From a bacterium (lineage in GTDB: Bacteria; Planctomycetota; JAFGQW01), in contig JAUHXU010000006.1 of NCBI GenBank assembly GCA_030426805.1, positions 325,716 through 389,715 of the forward strand: a DNA stretch of 64,000 bases, read 5' to 3'. Below, in pieces: positions 16,330 to 23,690 of this stretch; the first letter of the stretch is position 1, and every line of letters starts with the position of its first letter. The notes beneath the pieces were generated by a model, which saw only the letters and a program-made list of their open reading frames with translations, was not told the origin of the DNA and made no database searches. Both the position numbers and the translations under genes were made by a program.

Positions 16330-16875
16330 TCAGTTCCGCTCGCCGCGTTCGAGGGCTTCGACGCGTTTGCGGAGGGCGTCGAGTTCGGCCTCGAGTCGGT
16401 CGAGGCGGCTAGGCTTGGGGTCGGGCGGGGGAGTCGGTTTGGGGGATCGGTTGTCGCGCATCCAGTTGCGAGCGGCGTCCCGATCGACGCCGCACTCGGT
16501 GAGTGCCGCGCCCGCGGTCGTTTGGGGCAGGGCGGCGAGGCCGAGCAGGATGTGGCCGCTGTCGATCCAGTGGTGCTCGAGCGCCGCGACTTCTTCGAGC
16601 GTCTTCTCGAGCACGCGTTTCGCGTTCGGGGTGAACGGCAACTGGTCCATCTCGACGATCGTGTCGCCGGGCTTCATGCGCCGCTCGGTGGCGGCCCGTA
16701 TCGCGTCGGGCGCGGCCCCGAGTTCCTCGATCATCGTGATCGCTACTGTCGGCGTCGAGTCGAGCAGACCGAGCAGCACGTGCCCGGTGCCGATCCAGTC
16801 GTGGTTGAGGCGCTGCGCGGCGATGCGCGCGTGACCCATCAGCATTCGGGCGTCGTCGCGGAAGCGGTCGAACAT
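16330..16875 (-). CDS. Stand-alone Clp N-terminal domain protein
   Basis: This is a protein of 181 residues holding two Clp_N repeats ('RIAAQRLNHDWIGTGHVLLGLL' region, and 'KRVLEKTLEEVAALEHHW' with 'IDSGHILLGLA'), then a Pro-rich linker and a C-terminal coiled coil ('RLEAELDALRKRVEALE'). There is no AAA+ ATPase domain. Such proteins may act as adaptors or decoys for Clp unfoldases, or bind other partners. I chose the ATG at 16875 because GAGGAGA precedes it and the homologous core begins there; an upstream in-frame ATG at 16989 would add an unstructured Arg-rich tail. It converges on the large palindrome at 15949-16316. Confidence 0.85.
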   Translation of the reverse strand: MFDRFRDDARMLMGHARIAAQRLNHDWIGTGHVLLGLLDSTPTVAITMIEELGAAPDAIRAATERRMKPGDTIVEMDQLPFTPNAKRVLEKTLEEVAALEHHWIDSGHILLGLAALPQTTAGAALTECGVDRDAARNWMRDNRSPKPTPPPDPKPSRLDRLEAELDALRKRVEALERGERN

Positions 16876-16987
16876 CGCGATCTCCTCGTTCGTGACCGTT
16901 CGATCGTAGCCGACGGTGTGGGGCCCCGCCGCGGTTTTCCGGCCGCGCGCTTTACTCGACTCCGCTCGCGGGCGATCATTCTCCGCC

Positions 16988-17764
16988 ATGAAACGCTACG
17001 TCACCCGCCACCTGAAGCGATTCGCCCGCCGCCTGGGCTACGACCTCGTGCCGCGCGCCGGGACGAAGATCCCGGTCGACTTCACCGACGAGGAAACCGC
17101 GACGATCCGCGCGGTCGCCCCGTACACGATGACGAGCCAGGAACGCATCCACGCGCTCGTCCACGCGACACGCTACGTCACGCGGGAGTCGATCCCGGGC
17201 GACATCGTCGAGTGCGGCGTGTGGGCCGGTGGCTCGGTGATGGCCGTCGCCCGAACGCTGCTCGAACTCGGCGTGCGCGACCGGGACATCTGGCTCTTCG
17301 ACACGTTCGAGGGGATGACGAAGCCGACCGACGACGACGTCGACTACGCGGGCGCCGAGGCCGCGCCCGAGTTCGAGGAGAAGCGCACCGGCGACGACAG
17401 CAGCGACTGGTGCGCGGCGTCGCTCGAGCAGGTGCGCGACGCGGTGACGTCCACCGGGTATCCGGGCGAGCGGCTGCACTTCGTCAAGGGCCGGGTCGAG
17501 GACACGATCCCGGCGAACGGCCCGGAGACGATCGCGCTGCTCCGGCTCGACACGGATTGGTACGAATCGACACGCCACGAGATGGAGCACTTCTATCCGC
17601 GGCTGTCGCCGTCGGGCGTGTTGATCATCGACGACTACGGCCACTGGGCGGGCTCGAAGAAAGCGGTCGACGAGTATATCGAGCGCCACAACCCGGGGCT
17701 CTTGCTACAGCGGATCGACTACAGCGGTCGAATCGCCGTCAAGCCGGCGGCTGCCCGCCCGTGA
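16988..17764 (+). CDS. TylF/macrocin-type O-methyltransferase
   Basis: This is a protein of 258 residues with a class I methyltransferase fold: 'GDIVECGVWAGGSVM' is the SAM loop and 'WLFDTFEGM' the next acidic strand. The block 'LRLDTDWYESTRHEMEHFYP' with 'GVLIIDDYGHW' gives the metal-binding Asp residues typical of the TylF family, which methylates sugar hydroxyls. It likely modifies a glycan made by neighbouring enzymes (asparagine synthase, GT4, GT2). The ATG at 16988 has no SD. The 3' end overlaps the convergent asparagine synthase by 26 bp. Confidence 0.85.
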   Translation: MKRYVTRHLKRFARRLGYDLVPRAGTKIPVDFTDEETATIRAVAPYTMTSQERIHALVHATRYVTRESIPGDIVECGVWAGGSVMAVARTLLELGVRDRDIWLFDTFEGMTKPTDDDVDYAGAEAAPEFEEKRTGDDSSDWCAASLEQVRDAVTSTGYPGERLHFVKGRVEDTIPANGPETIALLRLDTDWYESTRHEMEHFYPRLSPSGVLIIDDYGHWAGSKKAVDEYIERHNPGLLLQRIDYSGRIAVKPAAARP

Positions 17765-19553
17765 TGTCCGCGTACCACTCGAGCAGCACGATCAGCGCGA
17801 ACTGAAGGCGACTCGCGCGCACGCCGTCGGCGAGATCGCGTTCGACGAACGCTGTCGTCGCGTCGCGGTCGAGGCCGGGGCAGCCGCGCGCGCGCAGGTA
17901 GTCGGCCGCGCCGCCGAACTGTGCATACCAGCTCCCGATCCAGTCGGCGACCGGGAGCACGAAGCCCTGCTTGTCGCGGTCGAGTATCTCGTCCGGCAGC
18001 CACGACCGGGCGACGCGCCGCAGCGCGATCTTGCTCGTGCGCTGCGTCATCTTCCGTGCGGCCGGTAGCTGCAGCCCGGCTTCGAGCACCGACGGTGCGA
18101 GGAATGGGGCGCGTCCTTCGAGTCCGTGCGCCATCGCCATCCGGTCGAACTTGACGAGCAGGTCGTCCGGCAGCCACGTCAGCATGTCGGCGGCGGTCGC
18201 GCGCTGCAACGGGTCGGCGGCGTCGGCGAGCACGCCGTCCACGTAGCGTTCGAACGCGTCGGGCGCGTCGTCGACCGCGTCGGGCATCAGCCGGCGGCGC
18301 AGCGCGCGGTCGGCGACGACCGGAAACCCCGACGGGGTCGCGCGCAGGTCGTGTGCGATCAACCGATCCGCGCGTGGCCGCCGGCGGCGCTTGCGCGAAC
18401 GCCACCGCTCCGCGAAGCCGACCGCGGGCGCGACCGGCCGGTAGTAGTTGTAGCCGGCGAAGATCTCGTCCGCGCCTTCGCCCGCGAGCGCAACGGTGAC
18501 GTGTTCGCGCGCCTCGCGACACAGCCAGTAGAGCGGCAGCATCGCCGGGTCGCCGAGCGGTTCGTCGAGCGCCGCGGTGACGATCGGGATGAAGTCGAGG
18601 AAGCGCGATTCGTCGAACAGGAAGTGGTGGTGCCGGCTGCCGATCGCCTCGGCGACGCGTTTCGCGAACCGGCTCTCGTCGTGCCGGGCACTCGCAAAGC
18701 CCATCGAAAACGTGTCGATGCCGTCGGTGTGGCGCGCGGCCATCGCGGCGACGAGCGAACTGTCGAGGCCGCCCGAGAGAAAGACACCCACCGGCACGTC
18801 GGCGATCAGGCGGCTCTTGACCGACGCCTCGATGCGCTCGGCGATCTCGTCGTCGGCGCAGTCGGCGATCGTCCCGACCGGCAGGCGGTAGTAGCGCTCG
18901 CGGCGAACCGCCAGCGTGTCGACGTCCACTTCGAGCAGCTCGCCCGGCAGCACGCGGCGCACGCCGTCCAGGATCGTCCGGTCACCGGGGACGAAGTGCA
19001 GCGCGAGGTAGGCGTCGAGGCCGCGCGGATCGATCGCGCGCATGCCGGTCGACTGGACGATCGCCCGCAGCGACGATGCCCACGCGAACCGGTCGCCGTC
19101 GGTCGTGTAGTAGAGCGGCTTTTCACCGAAGCGATCGCGTGCGAGCCACAGCCGGTTCGCGCTGCGGTCGAGGATCGCGATCGCGTACATCCCGTCGACC
19201 CGTTCGAGCAGTCCACGCATGCCCCACTCGGCGAAGCCGTGCGCGAGTACTTCGGTGTCGCTCGCGGTCGCGAACGTGTGGCCGGCGCCTTCGAGTTCGG
19301 CGCGGAGCGTTCGGTGGTTGTAGATCTCACCGTTTTGGAACGCGACGACGGTATCGCCGCGGCTGAGCAGTGGCTGCCATCCGCCCTCGAGGTCGATCAC
19401 CGAGAGCCGCCGCATCGCGAGCGCGATGCCGCCGTCGGCGAACGCACCGTCGCCGTCGGGTCCGCGGTGCACGATCGTCGCGTTCATCGCGGCGGCGGTC
19501 GCGACGGCGCGTTCGGGCGTCGCGCGATCGATCAGTCCGACGATTCCGCACAT
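17739..19553 (-). CDS. asnB: Asparagine synthase (glutamine-hydrolysing)
   Basis: This is a protein of 604 residues. The start ATG is directly followed by Cys2 ('MCGIVGLID'), the nucleophile of the class II glutaminase domain; 'NGEIYNH' and 'RDRFGEKPLYY' follow. The synthetase half has the pyrophosphate loop 'SGGLDSSLVAA' and 'GEGADEIFAGY'. The enzyme makes asparagine from aspartate, ATP and glutamine; many copies in glycan clusters instead amidate sugars or peptides. It begins 2 bp after the stop of a GT4 gene in the same direction, which favours an envelope or exopolysaccharide role. Confidence 0.9.
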   Translation of the reverse strand: MCGIVGLIDRATPERAVATAAAMNATIVHRGPDGDGAFADGGIALAMRRLSVIDLEGGWQPLLSRGDTVVAFQNGEIYNHRTLRAELEGAGHTFATASDTEVLAHGFAEWGMRGLLERVDGMYAIAILDRSANRLWLARDRFGEKPLYYTTDGDRFAWASSLRAIVQSTGMRAIDPRGLDAYLALHFVPGDRTILDGVRRVLPGELLEVDVDTLAVRRERYYRLPVGTIADCADDEIAERIEASVKSRLIADVPVGVFLSGGLDSSLVAAMAARHTDGIDTFSMGFASARHDESRFAKRVAEAIGSRHHHFLFDESRFLDFIPIVTAALDEPLGDPAMLPLYWLCREAREHVTVALAGEGADEIFAGYNYYRPVAPAVGFAERWRSRKRRRRPRADRLIAHDLRATPSGFPVVADRALRRRLMPDAVDDAPDAFERYVDGVLADAADPLQRATAADMLTWLPDDLLVKFDRMAMAHGLEGRAPFLAPSVLEAGLQLPAARKMTQRTSKIALRRVARSWLPDEILDRDKQGFVLPVADWIGSWYAQFGGAADYLRARGCPGLDRDATTAFVERDLADGVRASRLQFALIVLLEWYADITGGQPPA

Positions 19554-19555
19554 CG

Positions 19556-20683
19556 CTACGAGTTCCTCCGGCGCGCCACGACTTCCTGATAGAGCGCGAC
19601 CCACTCGTCGACCATGCGTTCCAGGCGGAAGTGCCCGGCGCGCTCGCGCGCGGCGGCAGCCATCCGGTCCCGGTCGGCGGGCGACGCGAGCAGGCGCGCG
19701 ATCGCCGCGGCGGTCGCGGCCGGATCGCGAGGCGGGACGACGAGCCCGGTCGCGCCGTCCGCGACGACCTCTTCGGGGCCACCACACGACGTGACGACGC
19801 ACGGGACCCCCGCGGCCTGCGCCTCGATCACCGCACCGGGAAGTCCCTCGCGCACCGACGTCGACACGTAGACGGCTGCGGCGTCGAGAAACCGCCGGAC
19901 GTCGTCGCGGTAGCCGAAGAAGCGCACGGTACGGTCGTCGAGGCCGCACCGGGCGGCGTGTGCTTCGAGGGCGGGCCGCAGCGGGCCGGCACCGAGGAGT
20001 GCCGTGAACGCGTCGACGCCGTCGTCACGGAGGCGAGCGAGCGCATCGAGCAGCGTCGCGTGGTCTTTCGTCTCGATCAGCGAGCCGGCGGTGACGAGCA
20101 GCGGGCGATCGGTCGGCACGCCGTCGGTCGTGTGCACGTCCGGCACGTCCGGCGCCGACGCGGCGAACGCGTCGAGCCGCCGGCCGTTCAGGATCACTCG
20201 GCCGTGGTCGGCGAGGCCCGTCGCGTCGCGATAGTCGGCGAGGACCGCGGCCGAGACCGCGACCAGGGCAGCGAGTCGGCCGTGGTTCTCCGCGAGGAAG
20301 CGCTCGCGGCGTCCGCTGCCGCTGCGGACGTTTCCGGTCACCCGCAGGTGCCCGATCACCGGCGTCCGTGGCGTCCAGCGCGCGACGCCGAGCGCGATCT
20401 CGATGCAGCGCACCTCGTTTGCGTGGATGACGTCGATGCCGCGGCGCCGAACGATCCGTGCCAGCCGCCACGCCCGTCGCTGTCGCCGCGCGAATCCATC
20501 GGGCATCGCGACCAGTTCGACGCCGGCGCGTTCGAGCGTCGCCCCGAGATCGTCGGGCTCGCGCTTCATCGCAGCGACGACGAGTTCGACGCCGGCGCGT
20601 CGATACGGCTCGACGAGCATGCCGAGCATTTCGGGCACGCCGACACCGGGTCGGAGCCAGTCGATCAGGTAGAGGACGCGCAT
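19556..20683 (-). CDS. GT4-family glycosyltransferase
   Basis: This is a protein of 375 residues with two Rossmann-like halves. The N-terminal acceptor side begins 'MRVLYLIDWLRPGVGVPEM'. The C-terminal donor side shows 'VTAGSLIETKDHATLLDAL' and the GT4 signature 'REGLPGAVIEAQAAGVPCV' (E-x7-E), followed by 'GATGLVVPPRDP'. It retains anomeric configuration when moving a nucleotide-activated sugar, probably onto a lipid-linked surface glycan. It heads a two-gene unit with asnB and is divergent from the tusA operon across a 109-bp gap. Confidence 0.88.
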   Translation of the reverse strand: MRVLYLIDWLRPGVGVPEMLGMLVEPYRRAGVELVVAAMKREPDDLGATLERAGVELVAMPDGFARRQRRAWRLARIVRRRGIDVIHANEVRCIEIALGVARWTPRTPVIGHLRVTGNVRSGSGRRERFLAENHGRLAALVAVSAAVLADYRDATGLADHGRVILNGRRLDAFAASAPDVPDVHTTDGVPTDRPLLVTAGSLIETKDHATLLDALARLRDDGVDAFTALLGAGPLRPALEAHAARCGLDDRTVRFFGYRDDVRRFLDAAAVYVSTSVREGLPGAVIEAQAAGVPCVVTSCGGPEEVVADGATGLVVPPRDPAATAAAIARLLASPADRDRMAAAARERAGHFRLERMVDEWVALYQEVVARRRNS

Positions 20684-20707
20684 CGCGCACGATTGGACCC
20701 GATTCGA

Positions 20708-20727
20708 CCGACCGCCTCAACGGTCGG
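20708..20727. promoter_or_regulatory. Small hairpin between GT4 and tusA
   Basis: CCGACCG and CGGTCGG form a perfect 7-bp stem around a 6-nt loop. It sits in the divergent intergenic region about 33 bp before the candidate -10 element of the tusA operon, so an operator or 5'-leader role is as likely as chance. No T-run follows closely. Confidence 0.25.
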
Positions 20728-20759
20728 GCCGCGCTCTTTTCCTCGCCGAGCCGTGGGCG

Positions 20760-20765
20760 TAGAAT
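20760..20765 (+). promoter_or_regulatory. Candidate -10 element (TAGAAT) of the tusA operon
   Basis: TAGAAT matches the sigma-70 -10 consensus at five of six bases and lies 27 nt before the TTG start at 20793, with the SD-like AGGGAGA in between. A weak TTTTCC lies 17 nt upstream in the -35 place. Confidence 0.35.
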
Positions 20766-20792
20766 CGGGCAAACGCTGTCAGGGAGACGCAG

Positions 20793-21032
20793 TTGGATAT
20801 CACCGCCGACCAATTCCTCGACTGCTGCGGGCTGATCTGCCCGATGCCGGTCGTGAAGACGAAGAAAGCGATCAAGGGCATGGAGATCGACCAGGTGCTC
20901 GAGATGGTCGCGACCGATCCCGGCTCGATCCCCGACATGGAGGCGTGGGAGAAGCAGACGCGCCACGAGCTCCTGCTGAAGGAGGAACGCGACGACGGGA
21001 CGTTCCGCTTTCTGATCAAGAAGACGCACTGA
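20793..21032 (+). CDS. tusA: TusA-family sulfur carrier protein
   Basis: This is a protein of 79 residues, the normal TusA size. The family motif is 'CCGLICPMPVVKTKKAI': Cys16 in CPMP is the persulfide-carrying residue. An extra Cys pair (Cys11, Cys12) lies just before it. TusA hands sulfane sulfur between rhodaneses, DsrE-type proteins and downstream acceptors. The start is TTG at 20793, with AGGGAGA about 6 nt before it; no ATG or GTG is placed better. It begins a tight plus-strand unit with a lipoate-ligase-like gene and a DsrE-like gene. That points to sulfur delivery in the sHdr pathway rather than tRNA thiolation, because no tusBCDE set is present. Confidence 0.88.
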   Translation: MDITADQFLDCCGLICPMPVVKTKKAIKGMEIDQVLEMVATDPGSIPDMEAWEKQTRHELLLKEERDDGTFRFLIKKTH

Positions 21033-21039
21033 GCCCGAC

Positions 21040-22092
21040 GTGCTGCGGCTGATCGACGCCGGCGTCCTGGCGCATCCCGGCGCGCAGACGATCTACCACG
21101 CAGTCGCGCACGCGTGGACCGACGAGACCCCGGATACGATCGTCTTTGCGACGCCGGCCGACCCGCACGTCTGCATCGGGCTGCACCAGGACATCGACCG
21201 GGAGATCGACCGCGCGTATTGCGAACGCCACGGCATCCCGATCGTCCGTCGCGAGTTGGGCGGCGGGGCGGTCTACTGCGACCGCGACCAGCTGTTCGTG
21301 CAGTGGATCATGCGGCCGTCGCGATTGCCGGTGCGCGTCGACGAGCGATTCAGGCTCTACGGTGCCGCGATCGTCGAGACGCACCGGGCGCTCGGCATCG
21401 ATGCGGTCGTGCGGCCGGTCAACGACGTCCACGTCGGCGGGCGCAAGGTGTGCGGCACCGGCGCGGCCCGGATCGGCGGGGCGGAGGTCGTCGTCGGCAA
21501 CTTCCTGTTCGACTTCGACACCGAGACGATGGCGAACGTGCTGCGGATCGAGTCGCCGCTCGTGCGGGACAAGGTGCGCCGTGGCCTCGAGCGCTACATG
21601 TCGACGTTCGCCCGGGAACTCGGCGCCGCGCCGTCGGTCGACGTCGTGAAGGAGCACTGCCGCGCCGCGTGTGCGCGCGTGCTCGGCGAGCCGCTCGTCG
21701 ACGGTGCGTTGACCGATGCCGAGCGCGATGCGATGGCGGCGCTCGATGCACGACTGACGTCGGCAGCGTTCGTCGGCGAGCCCGGCGGACTGGCGCGCGA
21801 CGGTGTGAAGATCCACCAGGACGTCTGGGTGCGCGAGCGCACGTCCAGGCTCGACGATACGACGGTCCGCATCGCCGCGTGCGTGCACGCCGGCCGTCTC
21901 GAGGACGTGACGGTGCGCGTTGGCGACGAGTCGTTCGACCGATTGGCACGCGCGCTCGATGGTGCACCGGTCACGGAGGCCGGGCTTCGTGCGATCATCG
22001 GCGACGAACTCACCCGCGGCGTCGACCAGTGGGTCGACGCCGTGATGGAATTGACGAAGGCCCCCGAGACCCCGAGTGGAGTGACGACATGA
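21040..22092 (+). CDS. Second lipoate-protein ligase-like protein
   Basis: This is a protein of 350 residues with the BPL/LplA/LipB fold. Motifs are 'RRELGGGAVY' (70-79) and 'NDVHVGGRKVCGTG' (128-141), with Lys136 at the catalytic lysine. After residue ~265 there is a small C-terminal domain ('GLARDGVKIHQDVWV'). It starts with GTG at 21040, 7 bp after tusA, and its stop overlaps the DsrE-like start (ATGA). The protein is clearly related to, but not a close copy of, the ligase at 11711. It may ligate lipoate or octanoate to the other GcvH-like carrier, or act as an octanoyl or amidotransferase-like enzyme. Its place between two sulfur-transfer genes ties lipoylation to sulfur metabolism. Confidence 0.8.
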   Translation: MLRLIDAGVLAHPGAQTIYHAVAHAWTDETPDTIVFATPADPHVCIGLHQDIDREIDRAYCERHGIPIVRRELGGGAVYCDRDQLFVQWIMRPSRLPVRVDERFRLYGAAIVETHRALGIDAVVRPVNDVHVGGRKVCGTGAARIGGAEVVVGNFLFDFDTETMANVLRIESPLVRDKVRRGLERYMSTFARELGAAPSVDVVKEHCRAACARVLGEPLVDGALTDAERDAMAALDARLTSAAFVGEPGGLARDGVKIHQDVWVRERTSRLDDTTVRIAACVHAGRLEDVTVRVGDESFDRLARALDGAPVTEAGLRAIIGDELTRGVDQWVDAVMELTKAPETPSGVTT

Positions 22093-22469
22093 TCGACCCC
22101 GAAGGCAAGAGCATCCTCGTGATCCAGACGCACGGGATCGAGACCCCGCGTCGGACCTACTCGCCGCTGTTCTACGCGATGGCGGCCGCCGCGATGGAGA
22201 TGGAGGCGCTCGTCTGGTTCACGATGGACGGCACGAACCAGCTCAAGAAGGGCGAGGCCGAGAAGGTGCAGCTCGACACGACGAGTGACGTCACGCTGAA
22301 GACGATGCTCGAGCAAGCGCAGGACGCCGAGGTCAAACTCCGCGTTTGCCAGCAGAGCCTGGCGCTGTGGGACATGACGCCGGACGACCTGATCGACGGC
22401 GTCGAGATCCTCGGCGCGACGAGCATCATCAGCCTCGCGCTCGAGTTCGACCACGTGATGTATTTCTGA
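22089..22469 (+). CDS. DsrE/DsrF-like sulfurtransferase
   Basis: This is a protein of 126 residues with the DsrE-like alternating strand/helix pattern: 'SILVIQTHG', an Ala/Met-rich helix ('PLFYAMAAAAMEMEALVWF'), 'VKLRVCQQSLALWDM' and 'GVEILGATSIISLALE'. Cys87 sits where the sulfur-binding cysteine of DsrE-type proteins is found. In sHdr-type sulfur oxidizers such proteins exchange sulfane sulfur with TusA. It is coupled to the lipoate-ligase-like gene by a 4-bp overlap and ends 9 bp before an unrelated exported protein. The DsrE subgroup (DsrE2, DsrE3A, DsrE4) cannot be fixed without an alignment. Confidence 0.8.
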   Translation: MIDPEGKSILVIQTHGIETPRRTYSPLFYAMAAAAMEMEALVWFTMDGTNQLKKGEAEKVQLDTTSDVTLKTMLEQAQDAEVKLRVCQQSLALWDMTPDDLIDGVEILGATSIISLALEFDHVMYF

Positions 22470-22478
22470 TCGGCGACG

Positions 22479-23687
22479 ATGATGGCCTACCGTATCCTCG
22501 TGCTCCTCGGCGTGCTGCTCACCGCGATTGCCTCGCCGATCGCGGCCGACGAGTGGGACGACCTCGCAGCGAAACTCCGCGCGAGCGCGCTCGTCGCCGA
22601 AGACGTCGAACGGCTGGTCGGCGGGCTCGTCGACGGGGGGCGCTTGATCGCCGCGTCGTGGTGGCTCGCCGAAGTCGAGCGCGCGGTCGAGACGAAGCAG
22701 TTGCCGCGGTCGGCTCGTGCCGCATTCGCAGCGCTACACAAGCGACTCGCGGCCGCGTCGGCGAAGCGCGACCCCGAGGCGACTGCCCTCGGCATGACGA
22801 TGGCGAAGGCGGCGCTGGCCGCGACGCGCAAGGGCTGCCGATTCGAGGCGCTCCGGGCGTGCGATGCGACCGACGTGCATCTGCTCGTCTTCGCGAATCC
22901 GGCCGCGGTGCGTGTCGTCAAGAACGCGCGCAGGCGAGCGGTGCGCCTCGCACCGAAGGTCGAGAAGACGGAGCTGCCGTTCGGATTCGCCGAGCATGTC
23001 GAGCAGTCGCGGACGGCGATCGTCGCCCGTTTCGAGCCGGCGCTCGCCGCGTTCGCGGGCGTCGGGTCCGGCGAAGGCTACGGGCTGGCGCGTCGGGTCA
23101 TCGAGCGGCACTACGACCTCGATGAGGCGATGGAACGCCTGCGGACCCTCCGAGAGGCCGCGCGCCCGTTCACGCCGACGCGGAAGATCCGGTTGCTCGT
23201 CGCGCGCGCGACCGTGCGCATCGACGAGACCGACGTCGGGTCGATCCTGGGGCCGGACATCGTGCAACTCGACGAGAACACGGCGCCGACGCCGACGTGG
23301 CCGCCGATCTCGTTCGATGCGTTGCGCGGCGATCTCGTGACGATTGCGCCGCGCAGCAGCGACTGCGGATGGTTCGTCGAGGTCGACGGCCGATTCGACG
23401 CGAAGCGCGCGTTCGCCGCGTGCTCCGACACCGACTTCCAGACGCACGGTTATCGCGAGCTGCGGCCGGCGTTTACCGGCGGTGTGACGGAACGGCGCGG
23501 CTCGATGGCGGGTAGCGAGACAATCCGCTACGTCGCCGACTTCGCCGGCTATCCGAAGGCGACGCGGAAGTTGCTCCCGGACGTCTTCACGCCGCCGATC
23601 GTCAAGCGCTGGGTCGAGGTCAACGGCGGCACGGCTCGCTCCGTTTGGGCCGACGGTGCGAGCGTCTACTGCTTCCGCGTGCCGTAG
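22479..23687 (+). CDS. Exported protein of unknown function
   Basis: This is a protein of 402 residues with a signal peptide ('MMAYRILVLLGVLLTAIA', cleavage near 'AADEW'). The first half is helical and charged, the second half richer in strands with several Cys ('SSDCGWFVEVDGRFD', 'FAACSDTD'). I recognise no family. It lies 9 bp after the DsrE-like gene on the same strand and could be co-transcribed with the sulfur genes, although its secretion signal suggests an independent role. The start may be either of two adjacent ATG codons. It converges on the membrane protein ending at 23691 with a 3-bp gap. Confidence 0.65.
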   Translation: MMAYRILVLLGVLLTAIASPIAADEWDDLAAKLRASALVAEDVERLVGGLVDGGRLIAASWWLAEVERAVETKQLPRSARAAFAALHKRLAAASAKRDPEATALGMTMAKAALAATRKGCRFEALRACDATDVHLLVFANPAAVRVVKNARRRAVRLAPKVEKTELPFGFAEHVEQSRTAIVARFEPALAAFAGVGSGEGYGLARRVIERHYDLDEAMERLRTLREAARPFTPTRKIRLLVARATVRIDETDVGSILGPDIVQLDENTAPTPTWPPISFDALRGDLVTIAPRSSDCGWFVEVDGRFDAKRAFAACSDTDFQTHGYRELRPAFTGGVTERRGSMAGSETIRYVADFAGYPKATRKLLPDVFTPPIVKRWVEVNGGTARSVWADGASVYCFRVP

Positions 23688-23690
23688 CGG

